DNA from: DATFVA01 sp963800255
GTDB taxonomy: Bacteria > Bacteroidota > Ignavibacteria > Ignavibacteriales > Ignavibacteriaceae
Direction of reading: 5' to 3'
NCBI GenBank assembly: GCA_963800255.1
Contig: CAWDAK010000001.1
Location: forward strand, 113,996-177,995
Length of the DNA stretch: 64,000 nt
Shown here: positions 36,929-46,483 of the stretch, piece by piece
How positions within the stretch are numbered: position 1 is the stretch's first letter
How the letters are laid out: each line of letters begins with the position of its first letter
Made by a program: the position numbers and the translations under genes
The notes under the pieces: generated by a model
Seen by the model: only the letters and a program-made list of their open reading frames with translations
What the model was told of the DNA's origin: nothing
Database searches by the model: none

Positions 36929-39577
36929 TTAGTAACTCCTAAAAGAGAATCCAAATTCAATTCTGCGTGGAGGGGCATACCGGTTCGGGTCAATCGGTTC
37001 TCCATACAATAGTGTTAGAGAGTTGCTCGGGTTTCCCGTATCTGCATAAACCGCACCGTTATTGAAGTCCTGATTGAATAAATTAAATACTCTCAGGAAA
37101 ACACTGAAATTCATAAAATTAAAATTAAAGAACTTCTCTGCCCGTAAGTCAACTGTTGTGTAGCTTGGTTTCCTCCCGGAATTATGTTCCTGCTCAGTCT
37201 GGAAACCAACCAGTTCTGGAGTATAAGGCTGACCGGAAGCAAATTTAATAATAGTACTGACAGAAAAATCATTATCGACCTTGTATAAGGCGGTAAGGTT
37301 TAGAGTGTGCCTCTGATCCCAGTTAAAAGGAATGTCTCTGGGCCTGGGATCCTGACCTCCAAGCGCCCTGTCTGCATTTTCACGGGGATCGCTTGAATTT
37401 CCGTTTGCGAACTGTAGACTATAGTCTATAGTAAATCCAAAGTTATCAGAAGGACGCTGAGTAACAGATAATGTCACTCCTGATACGCTGCCGTAATCTA
37501 TGTTTGTGTTTCTGGCATACTGACCGAAATTATATGTTTCAATTACTTCGGTACCGAGAAGGTCTCTTATATCTTTATAAAAGAAAGTAAGATCAAGACC
37601 AAGGTCATCATTTATTGCCTGCTTCAATCCGACTTCGTATTCTACCGTTACCTCAGGCTTAAGATCAGGATTTCCAAGGTAATCCTGTGTATAAGTACGC
37701 CCTGCATCCAGGAAGTCAAGCACCTGGTAGTTTGCATTTTCATAGAGCGCGCTGTAAGCAGGCATCTGGTAAAAATGTCCGTATGAAAAATGAAGAGCTG
37801 ATTTATCTGTTAGAGGAAATCCGAAACCGAGACGTGGAGCAATGGTCTGCTTGATACCTGCTTTAATAAGCTTAGAACCGGGAACGCCTACGATAGTGTT
37901 TGCAGGGTTCTGAAGATTGCTGGGAATAAAAGCCTGCGGATCGAATATCTCGTAGCGAAGTCCAGCTCTTACAACCAGGTCTCCCAGCTCAATCCTGTCT
38001 TGAATATATGCTGCACCTTGCCGTGGTTTATATGTTTCAACCCTTTTAAATCGTGGATCAACAGGATCATACAACTTAGGCACAAGCACTTCCTCATCAG
38101 CTTGATTTGAGATAGTTACCAGTTGTCCCGGAGGTCCGAATTGAAGATCATTGATCTGTCCGTCTATTCCCGCTTCTATATAATTATTCTCATTAAGCTG
38201 CCAGGCATAATCAATTTTTGCCTGCAGAAAATTGGTCTTTTGAATATACCTGCCGAGATCTACACCCTGCAGGACAGCGCCATACTCGTAGCCGGAAATT
38301 GATTTGGGTCCCTGGGCTGCATAATAGCGCGGATCGTAAATGGATTCGTACTTGAACTCCTTATAATCGTAATAATTATGACGAACACTAAGCTTATAAA
38401 ACATCTTGTCGGAAAGCGTATGGGTAAGATCTAAACCATGATTTATTGCGAAGGTGGTTTTATCCTTTAACCCTTCCGGATTAAATCTGTAGGCAAAATT
38501 ATATGCTTTACCCCAATCGTAATTTGCAATAGCGACATAACTGATGTTGATCCTGTCAATGGAAGTGTTGGTTATTTTAGCCTGCCCGCTCCATTCATCA
38601 TACGGATCCATCGATGTTTTTTTGTTGTCTCCTGTTGGATAAACAATACCTGCACCAACATTATTTGTATCAGTTGGTAAAAATCTTCGTGTCCCGTAAA
38701 GGTAGCCGTCATTATGATAGCGCCTGCCGCTTACAAGGAATGTTGTATTCGGTATATAAGTTGGACCAGTTACAGTAAGCTGGTAATTCTGCAGGGAGTA
38801 TGGAACAAAATCTTTATTATTGGGATAAGTACTGTTATCCAGGGGCAGATAATCACCGCCATACACCTCACCGGAAACCATGAAAGTACTGCTTCCGCTT
38901 TTTAGGGTAGTGTTAACAATGCCTGACATTGCCTGACCGTATTTTGCATCGAAAGTTCCGGTAACCACAGATACTTCCTGTATAATAGAACGATCGAGGG
39001 TAAGGCTTGACTGATTGTCGAAAGGGTTGTTTATACTAACGCCGTCCACCTGGTATTGAATTTCACCTCCACGGCCTCCGCGCATATGAAACTGCCCGTC
39101 TGAGGTTTGAACTGTTCCTGCCTGCAGGTTTATAATATCAGTAAGGTTCTGAACCGGCAGCGACTCAATATCGTCGGACGTTACCGTCTTCACAGAGCTT
39201 GTCTGGTTAAATTCGATGATAGGTTTCTCAGCAACAACAGTTACCGTCTGACCTTCAATTGCCTCAGGACTAAGAGATACATCAATCTGTGTAGTCTTAT
39301 CTGCATTAATCACGACATCCTCAACTATCTTTGTCTGATAACCGATGTATCTGTAATGCACCGTGTACTTGCCGGGGCGGATATTCAAGATACTATAATA
39401 ACCGTTTATATCTGCGGCAGAACCAATTGTTGTTCCTGCAATAATTACGTTGGCACTTACAAGTGGTTCACCCGTAGAGGCATCTGTTACCTTACCTGAG
39501 AGTTTGCCTGATTGAGCGTATCCATTTACCGAGAAGAGGATTGCAATTAGAAAGACATAGAAAATGCATTTTGACAT
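36929..39577 (-). CDS. TonB-dependent receptor with carboxypeptidase-like N-terminal domain
   Basis: About 882 residues. Signal peptide (MSKCIFYVFLIAILFSVNGYAQ), a CarboxypepD_reg-like domain (SGKVTDASTGEPLVSANVII), a plug domain (SVKTVTSDDIESLPVQNLTD; MRGGRGGEIQYQVDGV) and a 22-strand-type barrel ending in an aromatic residue (RIEFGFSFRSY). The start at 39577 gives the best signal peptide; 39616 is possible. Such receptors import large ligands across the outer membrane using TonB energy. There is no SusD gene next to it, unlike Bacteroides PULs; instead the neighbours are a T9SS surface protein and a PorV-like barrel. Position between the GH94 and GH144-type genes implies glucan fragments as cargo. 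Confidence 0.92.
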   Translation of the reverse strand: MSKCIFYVFLIAILFSVNGYAQSGKLSGKVTDASTGEPLVSANVIIAGTTIGSAADINGYYSILNIRPGKYTVHYRYIGYQTKIVEDVVINADKTTQIDVSLSPEAIEGQTVTVVAEKPIIEFNQTSSVKTVTSDDIESLPVQNLTDIINLQAGTVQTSDGQFHMRGGRGGEIQYQVDGVSINNPFDNQSSLTLDRSIIQEVSVVTGTFDAKYGQAMSGIVNTTLKSGSSTFMVSGEVYGGDYLPLDNSTYPNNKDFVPYSLQNYQLTVTGPTYIPNTTFLVSGRRYHNDGYLYGTRRFLPTDTNNVGAGIVYPTGDNKKTSMDPYDEWSGQAKITNTSIDRINISYVAIANYDWGKAYNFAYRFNPEGLKDKTTFAINHGLDLTHTLSDKMFYKLSVRHNYYDYKEFKYESIYDPRYYAAQGPKSISGYEYGAVLQGVDLGRYIQKTNFLQAKIDYAWQLNENNYIEAGIDGQINDLQFGPPGQLVTISNQADEEVLVPKLYDPVDPRFKRVETYKPRQGAAYIQDRIELGDLVVRAGLRYEIFDPQAFIPSNLQNPANTIVGVPGSKLIKAGIKQTIAPRLGFGFPLTDKSALHFSYGHFYQMPAYSALYENANYQVLDFLDAGRTYTQDYLGNPDLKPEVTVEYEVGLKQAINDDLGLDLTFFYKDIRDLLGTEVIETYNFGQYARNTNIDYGSVSGVTLSVTQRPSDNFGFTIDYSLQFANGNSSDPRENADRALGGQDPRPRDIPFNWDQRHTLNLTALYKVDNDFSVSTIIKFASGQPYTPELVGFQTEQEHNSGRKPSYTTVDLRAEKFFNFNFMNFSVFLRVFNLFNQDFNNGAVYADTGNPSNSLTLLYGEPIDPNRYAPPRRIEFGFSFRSY

Positions 39578-39717
39578 TGAAAGTATTTTACCTATTTGTA
39601 GTTCTGATTTCATCATAAAACTACCAATATTTAAGTGTTAAAAAATAAGGAGGAAGCTGCCGCATTTCAGTATGGCTGGGGCAACAGCTTCCGGAACAAA
39701 TTAACTAATCACACATA

Positions 39718-41664
39718 TCACTTGAGAAGAACCATTTTTTTAACCTGCGTACTGGTTACCTTTGAATCAGCCAGGTTGGTTATCCTCATCTGGTAGAAGT
39801 AGATACCGGAACTTAATCCCTTTCCATTAAACCTGAATTCAGCAGTACCTGGCAGTACATTGGTATTCTGCATAACCGAAACAGTCTGACCAAGTACATC
39901 ATAAATGTATAAAGATACATTAGCTGCTTTGTTGATTGAATACTTGATTGTTGTTGTCGGGTTGAATGGATTAGGATAATTATCAAAGAGTTCGACAGAG
40001 GTCGGAAGCAGAGAAGCATCCTGATCTATCCCAACAGCACCTGCAGCACCAAGCACGCTCCAGGAAGGACCATGCTGTCCCGGCTGCTGCTGGAACCACC
40101 ATGTCTTATCGAAGTAATTGGATGCTGTATCGTCCTGTATATCCATATCATTAACTGAGGCTCCGATAAACAATACACTATCACCAAGGGTTGAAGGATA
40201 GTCTAAAGCTGTGAAAGGTATCTTCAGTTCAACTGAGAATCCTCCATCAGCATCATTAGGATCGTGGATTGTCGTTCCGGGACCAAGCATAAGAGCATAA
40301 TCGACACTTCCTGTATCAGCCAATCCAACAAGATCATCCCCGGCTTGAGCATTACCAGATGAATCAACATTTACAGTAAGATTCTTTCCAGGTAATATAC
40401 CATTGCCGTTATTATAGTCTCTTGAGGCCATAAAGAAAGTAATACCATCTTTACGTCCGTTATGGTAAGGTACGGTTACTATCCTATCCGCTACTTTTGC
40501 ACCGACATAAAGATTTGCATCATCCCAGGTTATCCAGTAGTCAACTTCAGCGCTGTCCAGAACCGTTGGCAGCGGGGGTGGAGTAGGTAGTCCTGTAACA
40601 TCAATCTGCTGATATCCGCTGGCCCAGGCACCTGTTCCTCTAATTGAATTGAACTCTGAGTCATTTCCATACTTCATATGGAAATGGAGAGTATTGCTTG
40701 TGTTCCAGTCGCTTAAATCGCCATCCACTGTAAGTGTTTCACCGGTATTAAGATGGGGAACAACATAATCAACTGGCGGAGTCATTCCGCCGGGACTTGC
40801 TGTAGTAACGGATGGATCTATAAACAACGCTGCATAAAACCAATTCTCGTTCCATTCACAACCCCACCAGGTTTTTGAGAATCCATCATTTGTCGGATCA
40901 GAATCCAGGAAGCGGTCTGCGTCTAGAATCGAAAAACTGAATGGCAGAACGTCGCCATTTCTATCGATGTTAAATCCTAAAGAATCAACATTTATCCGAT
41001 GTTCTGTAATCCATCCGGCGTCGGGGAGTGTATCATTGGCGGTACCTCCCTGAACCGTTGTAACCGCAGTCCATCTTTCTTTTTGTGCAGGGGTTCTCCA
41101 TTCATCTTTACCGCCGGCGACTCTATAGTCACCCATAAACAAAGGCTGAGCACCAATAGGGGGTGTGGAAAATGAATCAGGGAAAGCCCAGTTATACATT
41201 CTTGTATAGAAATGTTCTATCCTTTTATCCCATGCCTGATTCCAGGAATGATCGCCGGTATTATCTTTAAATGACATTATCACGGCGTCTGATTTATCCC
41301 AGAGATTTCCGCCTACGCTTTTATCCCTGGATTTCATCAGGATATACAGATACGGCGCCTTGTAAAGGAATTTGACAACAGCATTCGCCGAATCGTCATC
41401 TGCCGGGTAGCCATTACCTGGTCCCAGGTTATAGCCGCTGCTTGGCAGAAAACTTGTCTGATTATATCCTACAACTACTGAATCAGCCTCAGCCCATACA
41501 GCATCTTCAACTCCATCTACTGTAATATTCTCGCCGGCCTGAAGCACCTTTGCGTACCTTGCATCTTCACGGGCGTACCTGTTCTGTGCCCATTGAGCAA
41601 ATAGATTATCTGATAAGCCTGCTATAAAAACAATGCTCATCAAAAAGAGCAGCATCTTCCTCAT
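39718..41664 (-). CDS. Secreted CBM9-like protein with T9SS sorting domain
   Basis: A 648-residue protein with a signal peptide (ending LSDNLFAQ). Two CBM9-like or DOMON-like beta-sandwich domains follow, the first starting GENITVDGVEDAVWAEADSV (about 45-285) and the second GETLTVDGDLSDWNTSNTL (about 310-545). The protein ends in a T9SS type A domain (NYPNPFNPTTTIKY to VKKMVLLK). No catalytic domain is seen, so it may simply bind glycan at the cell surface. The gene has a good ribosome binding site (AAGGAG eight bases before ATG), stands 38 bases after the GH94 gene and about 100 bases before the TonB receptor gene. This suggests a surface capture role for the same substrate. Confidence 0.82.
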   Translation of the reverse strand: MRKMLLFLMSIVFIAGLSDNLFAQWAQNRYAREDARYAKVLQAGENITVDGVEDAVWAEADSVVVGYNQTSFLPSSGYNLGPGNGYPADDDSANAVVKFLYKAPYLYILMKSRDKSVGGNLWDKSDAVIMSFKDNTGDHSWNQAWDKRIEHFYTRMYNWAFPDSFSTPPIGAQPLFMGDYRVAGGKDEWRTPAQKERWTAVTTVQGGTANDTLPDAGWITEHRINVDSLGFNIDRNGDVLPFSFSILDADRFLDSDPTNDGFSKTWWGCEWNENWFYAALFIDPSVTTASPGGMTPPVDYVVPHLNTGETLTVDGDLSDWNTSNTLHFHMKYGNDSEFNSIRGTGAWASGYQQIDVTGLPTPPPLPTVLDSAEVDYWITWDDANLYVGAKVADRIVTVPYHNGRKDGITFFMASRDYNNGNGILPGKNLTVNVDSSGNAQAGDDLVGLADTGSVDYALMLGPGTTIHDPNDADGGFSVELKIPFTALDYPSTLGDSVLFIGASVNDMDIQDDTASNYFDKTWWFQQQPGQHGPSWSVLGAAGAVGIDQDASLLPTSVELFDNYPNPFNPTTTIKYSINKAANVSLYIYDVLGQTVSVMQNTNVLPGTAEFRFNGKGLSSGIYFYQMRITNLADSKVTSTQVKKMVLLK

Positions 41665-41702
41665 TACGGACTCCTTTCTTGTTATTTTTATTTTCGCACC
41701 TT

Positions 41703-44088
41703 CTAATTTGACTGGCCCAGATGGACTTCAACATCCACCGGACCTTTATTCTTAACTTTCAGTAAATTATTTTCAGTCTCTTTACCATTCACCAGTAAAC
41801 GTTTAACGCCATGCGACACCTTATTTTCATTACAGATTCTGATGTTATAAACGGTTCCGCGGAATGTTCTTTTCACTGAAAATTCCTTCCACTCTTCCGG
41901 AATACATGGATCAATTAACAATCCATCCGGAAGTGCACGTATCCCTAGTATCCTTTCAACTATCATCTTCTGCAGCCAGGCTGCTGACCCGGTGTACCAC
42001 GTCCAGCCAGCCATACCATAATAGGGTGAGTCAGGGCCATCAATATTTCCGGGGGTTACGTACGGCTCAGCCTGGTAAATATCAGGCTCCATACCATTTA
42101 GATACGGGTGATAATCTTTTATAAGTTTCAAAGGCTGATTTATTTTCTTTTATAAGAGAATAGGCCCAGATCAGCCAGGTTGCAGCGTGCATATATACAC
42201 CGCCGTTCTCCCTTCTGCCGGGAGCGTATCTTGTAAGATAGCCTATCAATGGATCGGGTTCTGAATAGGCGGGATAAAGCAGCAGAGGTCCGTTTTTATG
42301 GAGTAATAACATCGTAACAGAGCTAAGTGCTTTGGCTGCTTTTTCCGGCTCTGCAATACCGCTTATAACCGACCATGTTTGTGCATTAAGAAAGATCTTT
42401 CCCTCTTCGTTCGTTTTACTTCCAATTTTTTTGCCGTTATCCTTTGTTGCACGGTAGAACCAATCGCCGTCCCACGCATGTTTATCAAAGGCTTCTTTAA
42501 GCTTGTCAGCTCTTTTCTTATATCTTTTGGATAATTTATCTTCTTTAATATGACGGCAAACGTCTGAGAAATCCTTCAACACCAGGTATAAAAATTCAGC
42601 CAGCCATATAGATTCCCCCTTCATATCAAGACCCACAGCACTCAACCCATCATTCCAATCGCCTGCTCCTATAAGTGGTAATCCCCGCTTGCTGAACCTT
42701 GTAAGGACTTTCTCAATTGCAGCTATTGAATGCTTCAGGAGTGTATCTTTTTTTGTAAGGTTGTCATAATAAGGTTCTTTAATTTTTAGCGATTTATAAT
42801 CATTAGTTTCGTATATGTACTGGGTTAAAACAAAGGGGAGCCACAGGAGATCATCAGTCATCTTGGTAGGCAGGCCGGTTTCAGTTATCGGGTGCCACCA
42901 ATGCAGTACGGTCCCGTCTTCAAACTGATGACGAGCGTGCAGCCTGATCTGTTTAAGGGTAAGCGACGGATCAAGCTGAAGAAAGATAAGGCTGTCCTGC
43001 AGCTGATCTCTGAAACCGAAGGCACCGCTCTGCTGGTAATAAGCTGTCCTTGCCCACAACCTCCCTGATATTGCCTGATACCGCAGCCATTTATTAACCA
43101 GCAGGTTTATACTTTCATCAGGAGTCTGAAAAACTGATGTATCAAACAGGTTCTGCCAGTAAGCAGTAACTTCAGAGAGAGCTTTCTGCACTGATCCTGA
43201 ATGGCTGAAATTTTTTATTGATTTGCTTATGGCCTTCAGGTCTGATTTTATTCCCAAAAGGAATTGTAAATTCTTATTCTTACCGGCAGCAAGTTCAACG
43301 TCGGTTTTCACTACTGCAACAGAATCATTCCATTTGCCGATTTTTTTCCCGAGCGAATCGGCTGAGAGTCCGGCGGGTTTGCTTACAGATCCAAATCTTC
43401 CTAAAAAACTTTCCTTATCCGTGTCATAATCTCTTATCTTCTCAGAGCACGAAATAAAACCCAGATAGGGATATTTAATATTCCAGTGCCCGCGGTCTCC
43501 GAGTGGTATCTCCCACAAACGCTTTGCAGCAAGCAGACAGTTTTGTTCTTCATCGAAAGATGTTTCAAGAAATGTCTTATGAAACTCTCTATGATGATCT
43601 GCAGAGGAGCCAAGGCACCATTCGAAGTAAGAATAAAGCGACAGGCTCAGCTTTGAATCACTATTATTTTCGATCTGAAAATCCCAAACCTCCAATTCTT
43701 CATCCATAGGAATGAAAACTGTAAGGATAACTCTTACACCCTTATACTCACTTTCAAACCTGCTGTAACCTATTCCGTGAACAGCCTTAAAGCTATCGAG
43801 ACTGGTTTTAACGGGCATCCAGGCAGGCGACCAAATTTCGTTTGTAGCATTATTCTTTATGTAAAAATACTTTCCCCAGTTATCCTGTATCATATCCTGG
43901 TGCCAGCGGTTCAGTCTGTTGAATTCAGAATGAGTATGCCAGCTGAATCCTCCGCCTGCTTGTGAAATTACCAGTCCGTATGTACCGTTGGAGATAACAT
44001 TTACCCAGGGCTTCGGAGTGTTGTAGGTTTTAATGATATACTCATTACCATCATCCGAAAAGCCGCCATATTTTGTTTCAAATTTCAT
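41703..44088 (-). pseudogene. GH94-family glycan phosphorylase, frameshifted
   Basis: Two overlapping frames give one cytoplasmic protein of about 795 residues, normal for disaccharide phosphorylases of GH94. The first 650 residues hold the N-terminal beta sandwich (VISNGTYGLVISQAGGGFSW) and the alpha/alpha barrel with GAFGFRDQLQD and GAGDWNDGL (residues 475-481, carrying the catalytic Asp). The second frame supplies the conserved end, DIYQAEPYVTPGNIDGPDSP. Removing one base around 42116-42130 fuses them. These enzymes split beta-glucosidic bonds with phosphate to give glucose-1-phosphate. Known specificities include cellobiose, laminaribiose, chitobiose and 1,2-beta-oligoglucan. With GH144-type and GH3 enzymes nearby, sophoro-oligosaccharides are plausible. 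It directly follows the LacI gene. Confidence 0.82.
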
Positions 44089-44097
44089 ATAGGATTA

Positions 44098-45087
44098 TTA
44101 AACAGATTCTCTGATTACAAGTTCGCTGGCAGCCAGGTGTAAAACCCTGGTTGGATCGATCTCATTATTTATTCTTCTGATTAAAGTGTTCGCAGCGTTT
44201 CTTCCAATATCTTCAATATTTATTCTGACGGTAGTAAGAGCCGGAGAGAGATGCTGGGAAACAAATATATCGTCAAAACCTGCTACGCCTATGTCACCGG
44301 GAATTTTCAGTCCCGACTCCCGGATGTATTCATAACAGCCGATAGCCATCATATCATTACCCGCAAAGATCGCCCTTGGTTTATTCTTCCCTAACAGCAG
44401 ATTCAGGCAGCAGTTGTAACCGCTTTCCTGGGAAAAATCCCCGTTTTCAATTGAATATTTAACCTTATGTTTTCTACATGCATCTATAAACCCTTTTTTC
44501 CTGAGCTCGGAATCGTTATTGGAAACAGGACCAGTGATATGGGCAAGCCGTGTGTATTTCTTTTTTATGATAAGGTACTCAGTCATTTTGAAGGCACCCT
44601 CATAATTATCCAGTGCTATCCTGTCAAAATCTTTTACTTGAGGATCCGAGTTAATAAGCACAATGGGGATGCTGCTTTTTTTCAGTACAGCCTGGAGCTT
44701 AATGTTCAATTCAGGGGCAAGCAGAATCAACCCGGAGAAAAGTCCGTTGTTAATAAAAGTTAGAAGCTCGTCTCTAAGGCTCTTATATTTGTGTGAACTT
44801 GCCACGATAGTATAGTACCCCTGACCGTACAAGACCTCATCAACTCCTTTAATGATCTCTGTAAAGAATTCATCTATTATCTCAGGAAGAATCAGTCCTA
44901 TCAGATTTGATTTTCCCGTAACGAAATTTCTAGCAAGTATGTTTGGTTTATAATTTAACTGGTCGGCAATAAAAAGGATCTTGTCGTAGGTTTGTTTAGC
45001 CACACGGGGATCATTATTCAATACCCTGGAAACAGTAGCAATAGAAACATTTGCCTTTTGGGCAACTTCTTTGATAGTAGCAGCCAT
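44098..45087 (-). CDS. LacI-family transcriptional regulator
   Basis: A 329-residue repressor. The helix-turn-helix is at residues 3-25 (TIKEVAQKANVSIATVSRVL), followed by the hinge helix (KPNILARNFVTGKS) and a periplasmic-binding-protein-like effector domain (LIGLILPEIIDEFFTEIIKG; AIFAGNDMMAIGCYEYIRE; VGVAGFDDIFVSQHLSPALT). It is the first gene of the 32-kb minus-strand glycan locus, ten bases before the GH94 gene, and so most likely its local regulator, responding to a sugar released by the pathway. A perfect palindrome with a LacI-type core lies 229 bases upstream of its start and should be its operator, allowing autoregulation of the whole unit. Confidence 0.93.
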   Translation of the reverse strand: MAATIKEVAQKANVSIATVSRVLNNDPRVAKQTYDKILFIADQLNYKPNILARNFVTGKSNLIGLILPEIIDEFFTEIIKGVDEVLYGQGYYTIVASSHKYKSLRDELLTFINNGLFSGLILLAPELNIKLQAVLKKSSIPIVLINSDPQVKDFDRIALDNYEGAFKMTEYLIIKKKYTRLAHITGPVSNNDSELRKKGFIDACRKHKVKYSIENGDFSQESGYNCCLNLLLGKNKPRAIFAGNDMMAIGCYEYIRESGLKIPGDIGVAGFDDIFVSQHLSPALTTVRINIEDIGRNAANTLIRRINNEIDPTRVLHLAASELVIRESV

Positions 45088-45315
45088 AGTTTGAAATGAA
45101 ATTTTTGAAAACGAACCATTAAGATGTTCAGGGATGCCTGCAGAACGACTAGAGTAAATAAAATCTTAAATGTATCTTAACGGAATTAAGGATAGGATGT
45201 TAATTGGTCTATCCTGCAAAGCATTCATATTTAGAAAGCAGAGTACAGAAAAACTATAAACCTCCTGAACTATCGTTGATAAAAAGTGTCATTAACTGCT
45301 ATTTTAGCAATTAGA

Positions 45316-45345
45316 AAGTATAATGTAAACGTTTACATTATACTT
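45316..45345. promoter_or_regulatory. LacI-type operator, perfect 30-bp palindrome
   Basis: Both 15-base halves are exact reverse complements. The centre reads TGTAAACGTTTACA, matching the classic LacI/CcpA-family operator with a central CG. A partial repeat of its flank (TATAATGTAAT) follows at about 45351. It lies upstream of the LacI-GH94 transcription unit. I found no second copy of the core elsewhere in the window. Confidence 0.85.
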
Positions 45346-45568
45346 AATTTATAATGTAATGTCAATAGTTTGGTATTATTACGGTACCCCTCCTCACAGA
45401 CGAAAGTGGAATAATTCGTTTATAGGGCAAAAAAGTTTTAATATTTTGAAAACGGAGATTTTGGACATTCCAGGTGACGGCTTGCATTTAGAAATTCAGA
45501 AGTTGTAGTTTTAAGATTGCAGGGGTATAGGCAGGCGTCGGTTGGCAAAAATTTGATGTTGAAATTCT

Positions 45569-45735
45569 ATACAAGTATGACAAAATGGCAGACTACCTTT
45601 TTAGGACGGAGTTGTGCGCCTGTTATGGGCCTTTTATGCGCCTTTTGGTCTTAAAATGAGACAATGTGAAAACAGCGAAAAAACGCAATTTACAACTGTT
45701 GAAAAATTTTATAGTATGACAAAATGTCATACCTC
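45569..45735 (-). repeat. 168-bp element, copy 2 (inverted relative to copy 1)
   Basis: On the minus strand this copy reads through the same blocks as 27963-28131: TATGACATTTTGTCATAC, TTCAACA, ATTGTCTCATTTT, AAAGGCGCATAA, CATAACAGGCGCACAACT and GCCATTTTGTCATACT. The copies differ by scattered substitutions and small indels, so they are not recent. It sits between the operator and the DUF4256 gene. The remaining parts of the 45088-45786 gap show no gene. Confidence 0.8.
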
Positions 45736-45786
45736 AGAATGAGTCTTCCTCTTTTAGGAATATCAAAAATAATACGAAGCGAAGAG

Positions 45787-46383
45787 TCAGATCCTTAGCG
45801 AACCCCGGAATCCTCTTGCCGCATAGTAGGATTCAGCTCCGTTATGATAAGTAAAAACCGTGTCATAGCGGCGGTCACAGAAGATGGCTCCTCCTAGTTC
45901 TCTGATCTCCGCAGGTGTTTCTACCCAGCTGGAAGTTTTCAAATCAAAGCTTCCAAGTTTTTGAAGTTCACGGTATTGATCTTCAGTCAATATTTTGATG
46001 CCTATGGTGGAAGCCAGATCCATTGCATTGTTTTTCGGTTTATTTTCCTTCCTTGATTCAAGAGCCTCATGGTCGTAGCAAAGGCTCCGCCTACCTTTAG
46101 GACTTTCCTCAGAGCAATCATAAAAAATATATTCATCAGTTTTTTTATCATACCCTACAACATCAGGTTCGCCGCCAGTAGCCTCCATTTCGTTCAGCGA
46201 CCACAAACTTACCTTATCGCCCGTCTTACCCTGGCTTATTGCTTCCAGCTTTGCCTGAACTTTTAACCAATCAACCCCCTTATGTAAATTCATATTTTTT
46301 TTAAAGCGCAGCTCTAACTTTTTAAGTAACTCTTCAAATTGCTTTGGCGGAAGTTCTTTTTTAATGCTTTTCTCTTTGCCCAT
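45787..46383 (-). CDS. DUF4256-family protein
   Basis: A 198-residue soluble protein from ATG 46383; the longer frame to 46473 adds residues that do not look coding. The body shows the DUF4256 signatures VDWLKVQAKLEA, LWSLNEMEATGGEPDVVG, YIFYDCSEESPKGRRSLCYD and AIFCDRRYDTVFTYHNGAESYYAARGF (shown in part: DRRYDTVFTYHNGAESYY). The function of the family is unknown. The gene stands at the 3' side of the FAD/Fe-S gene, 100 bases away on the same strand, and downstream DNA leads into the 168-bp element. It may be a separate unit. Confidence 0.82.
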   Translation of the reverse strand: MGKEKSIKKELPPKQFEELLKKLELRFKKNMNLHKGVDWLKVQAKLEAISQGKTGDKVSLWSLNEMEATGGEPDVVGYDKKTDEYIFYDCSEESPKGRRSLCYDHEALESRKENKPKNNAMDLASTIGIKILTEDQYRELQKLGSFDLKTSSWVETPAEIRELGGAIFCDRRYDTVFTYHNGAESYYAARGFRGSLRI

Positions 46384-46483
46384 AACTTTATACTTCTTCT
46401 TTTTAATGGTTACACGTATAAATTTTCTGTCACCCAATAATATTAATATCGGAACAGGACAGCATAAATACAAGCATCAATTT

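Noticed and set aside
41703..44088. Firm naming of the GH94 enzyme as 1,2-beta-oligoglucan phosphorylase
   Set aside because: Its length of about 795 residues is closer to cellobiose-type phosphorylases than to the longer Listeria enzyme, so specificity was left open.
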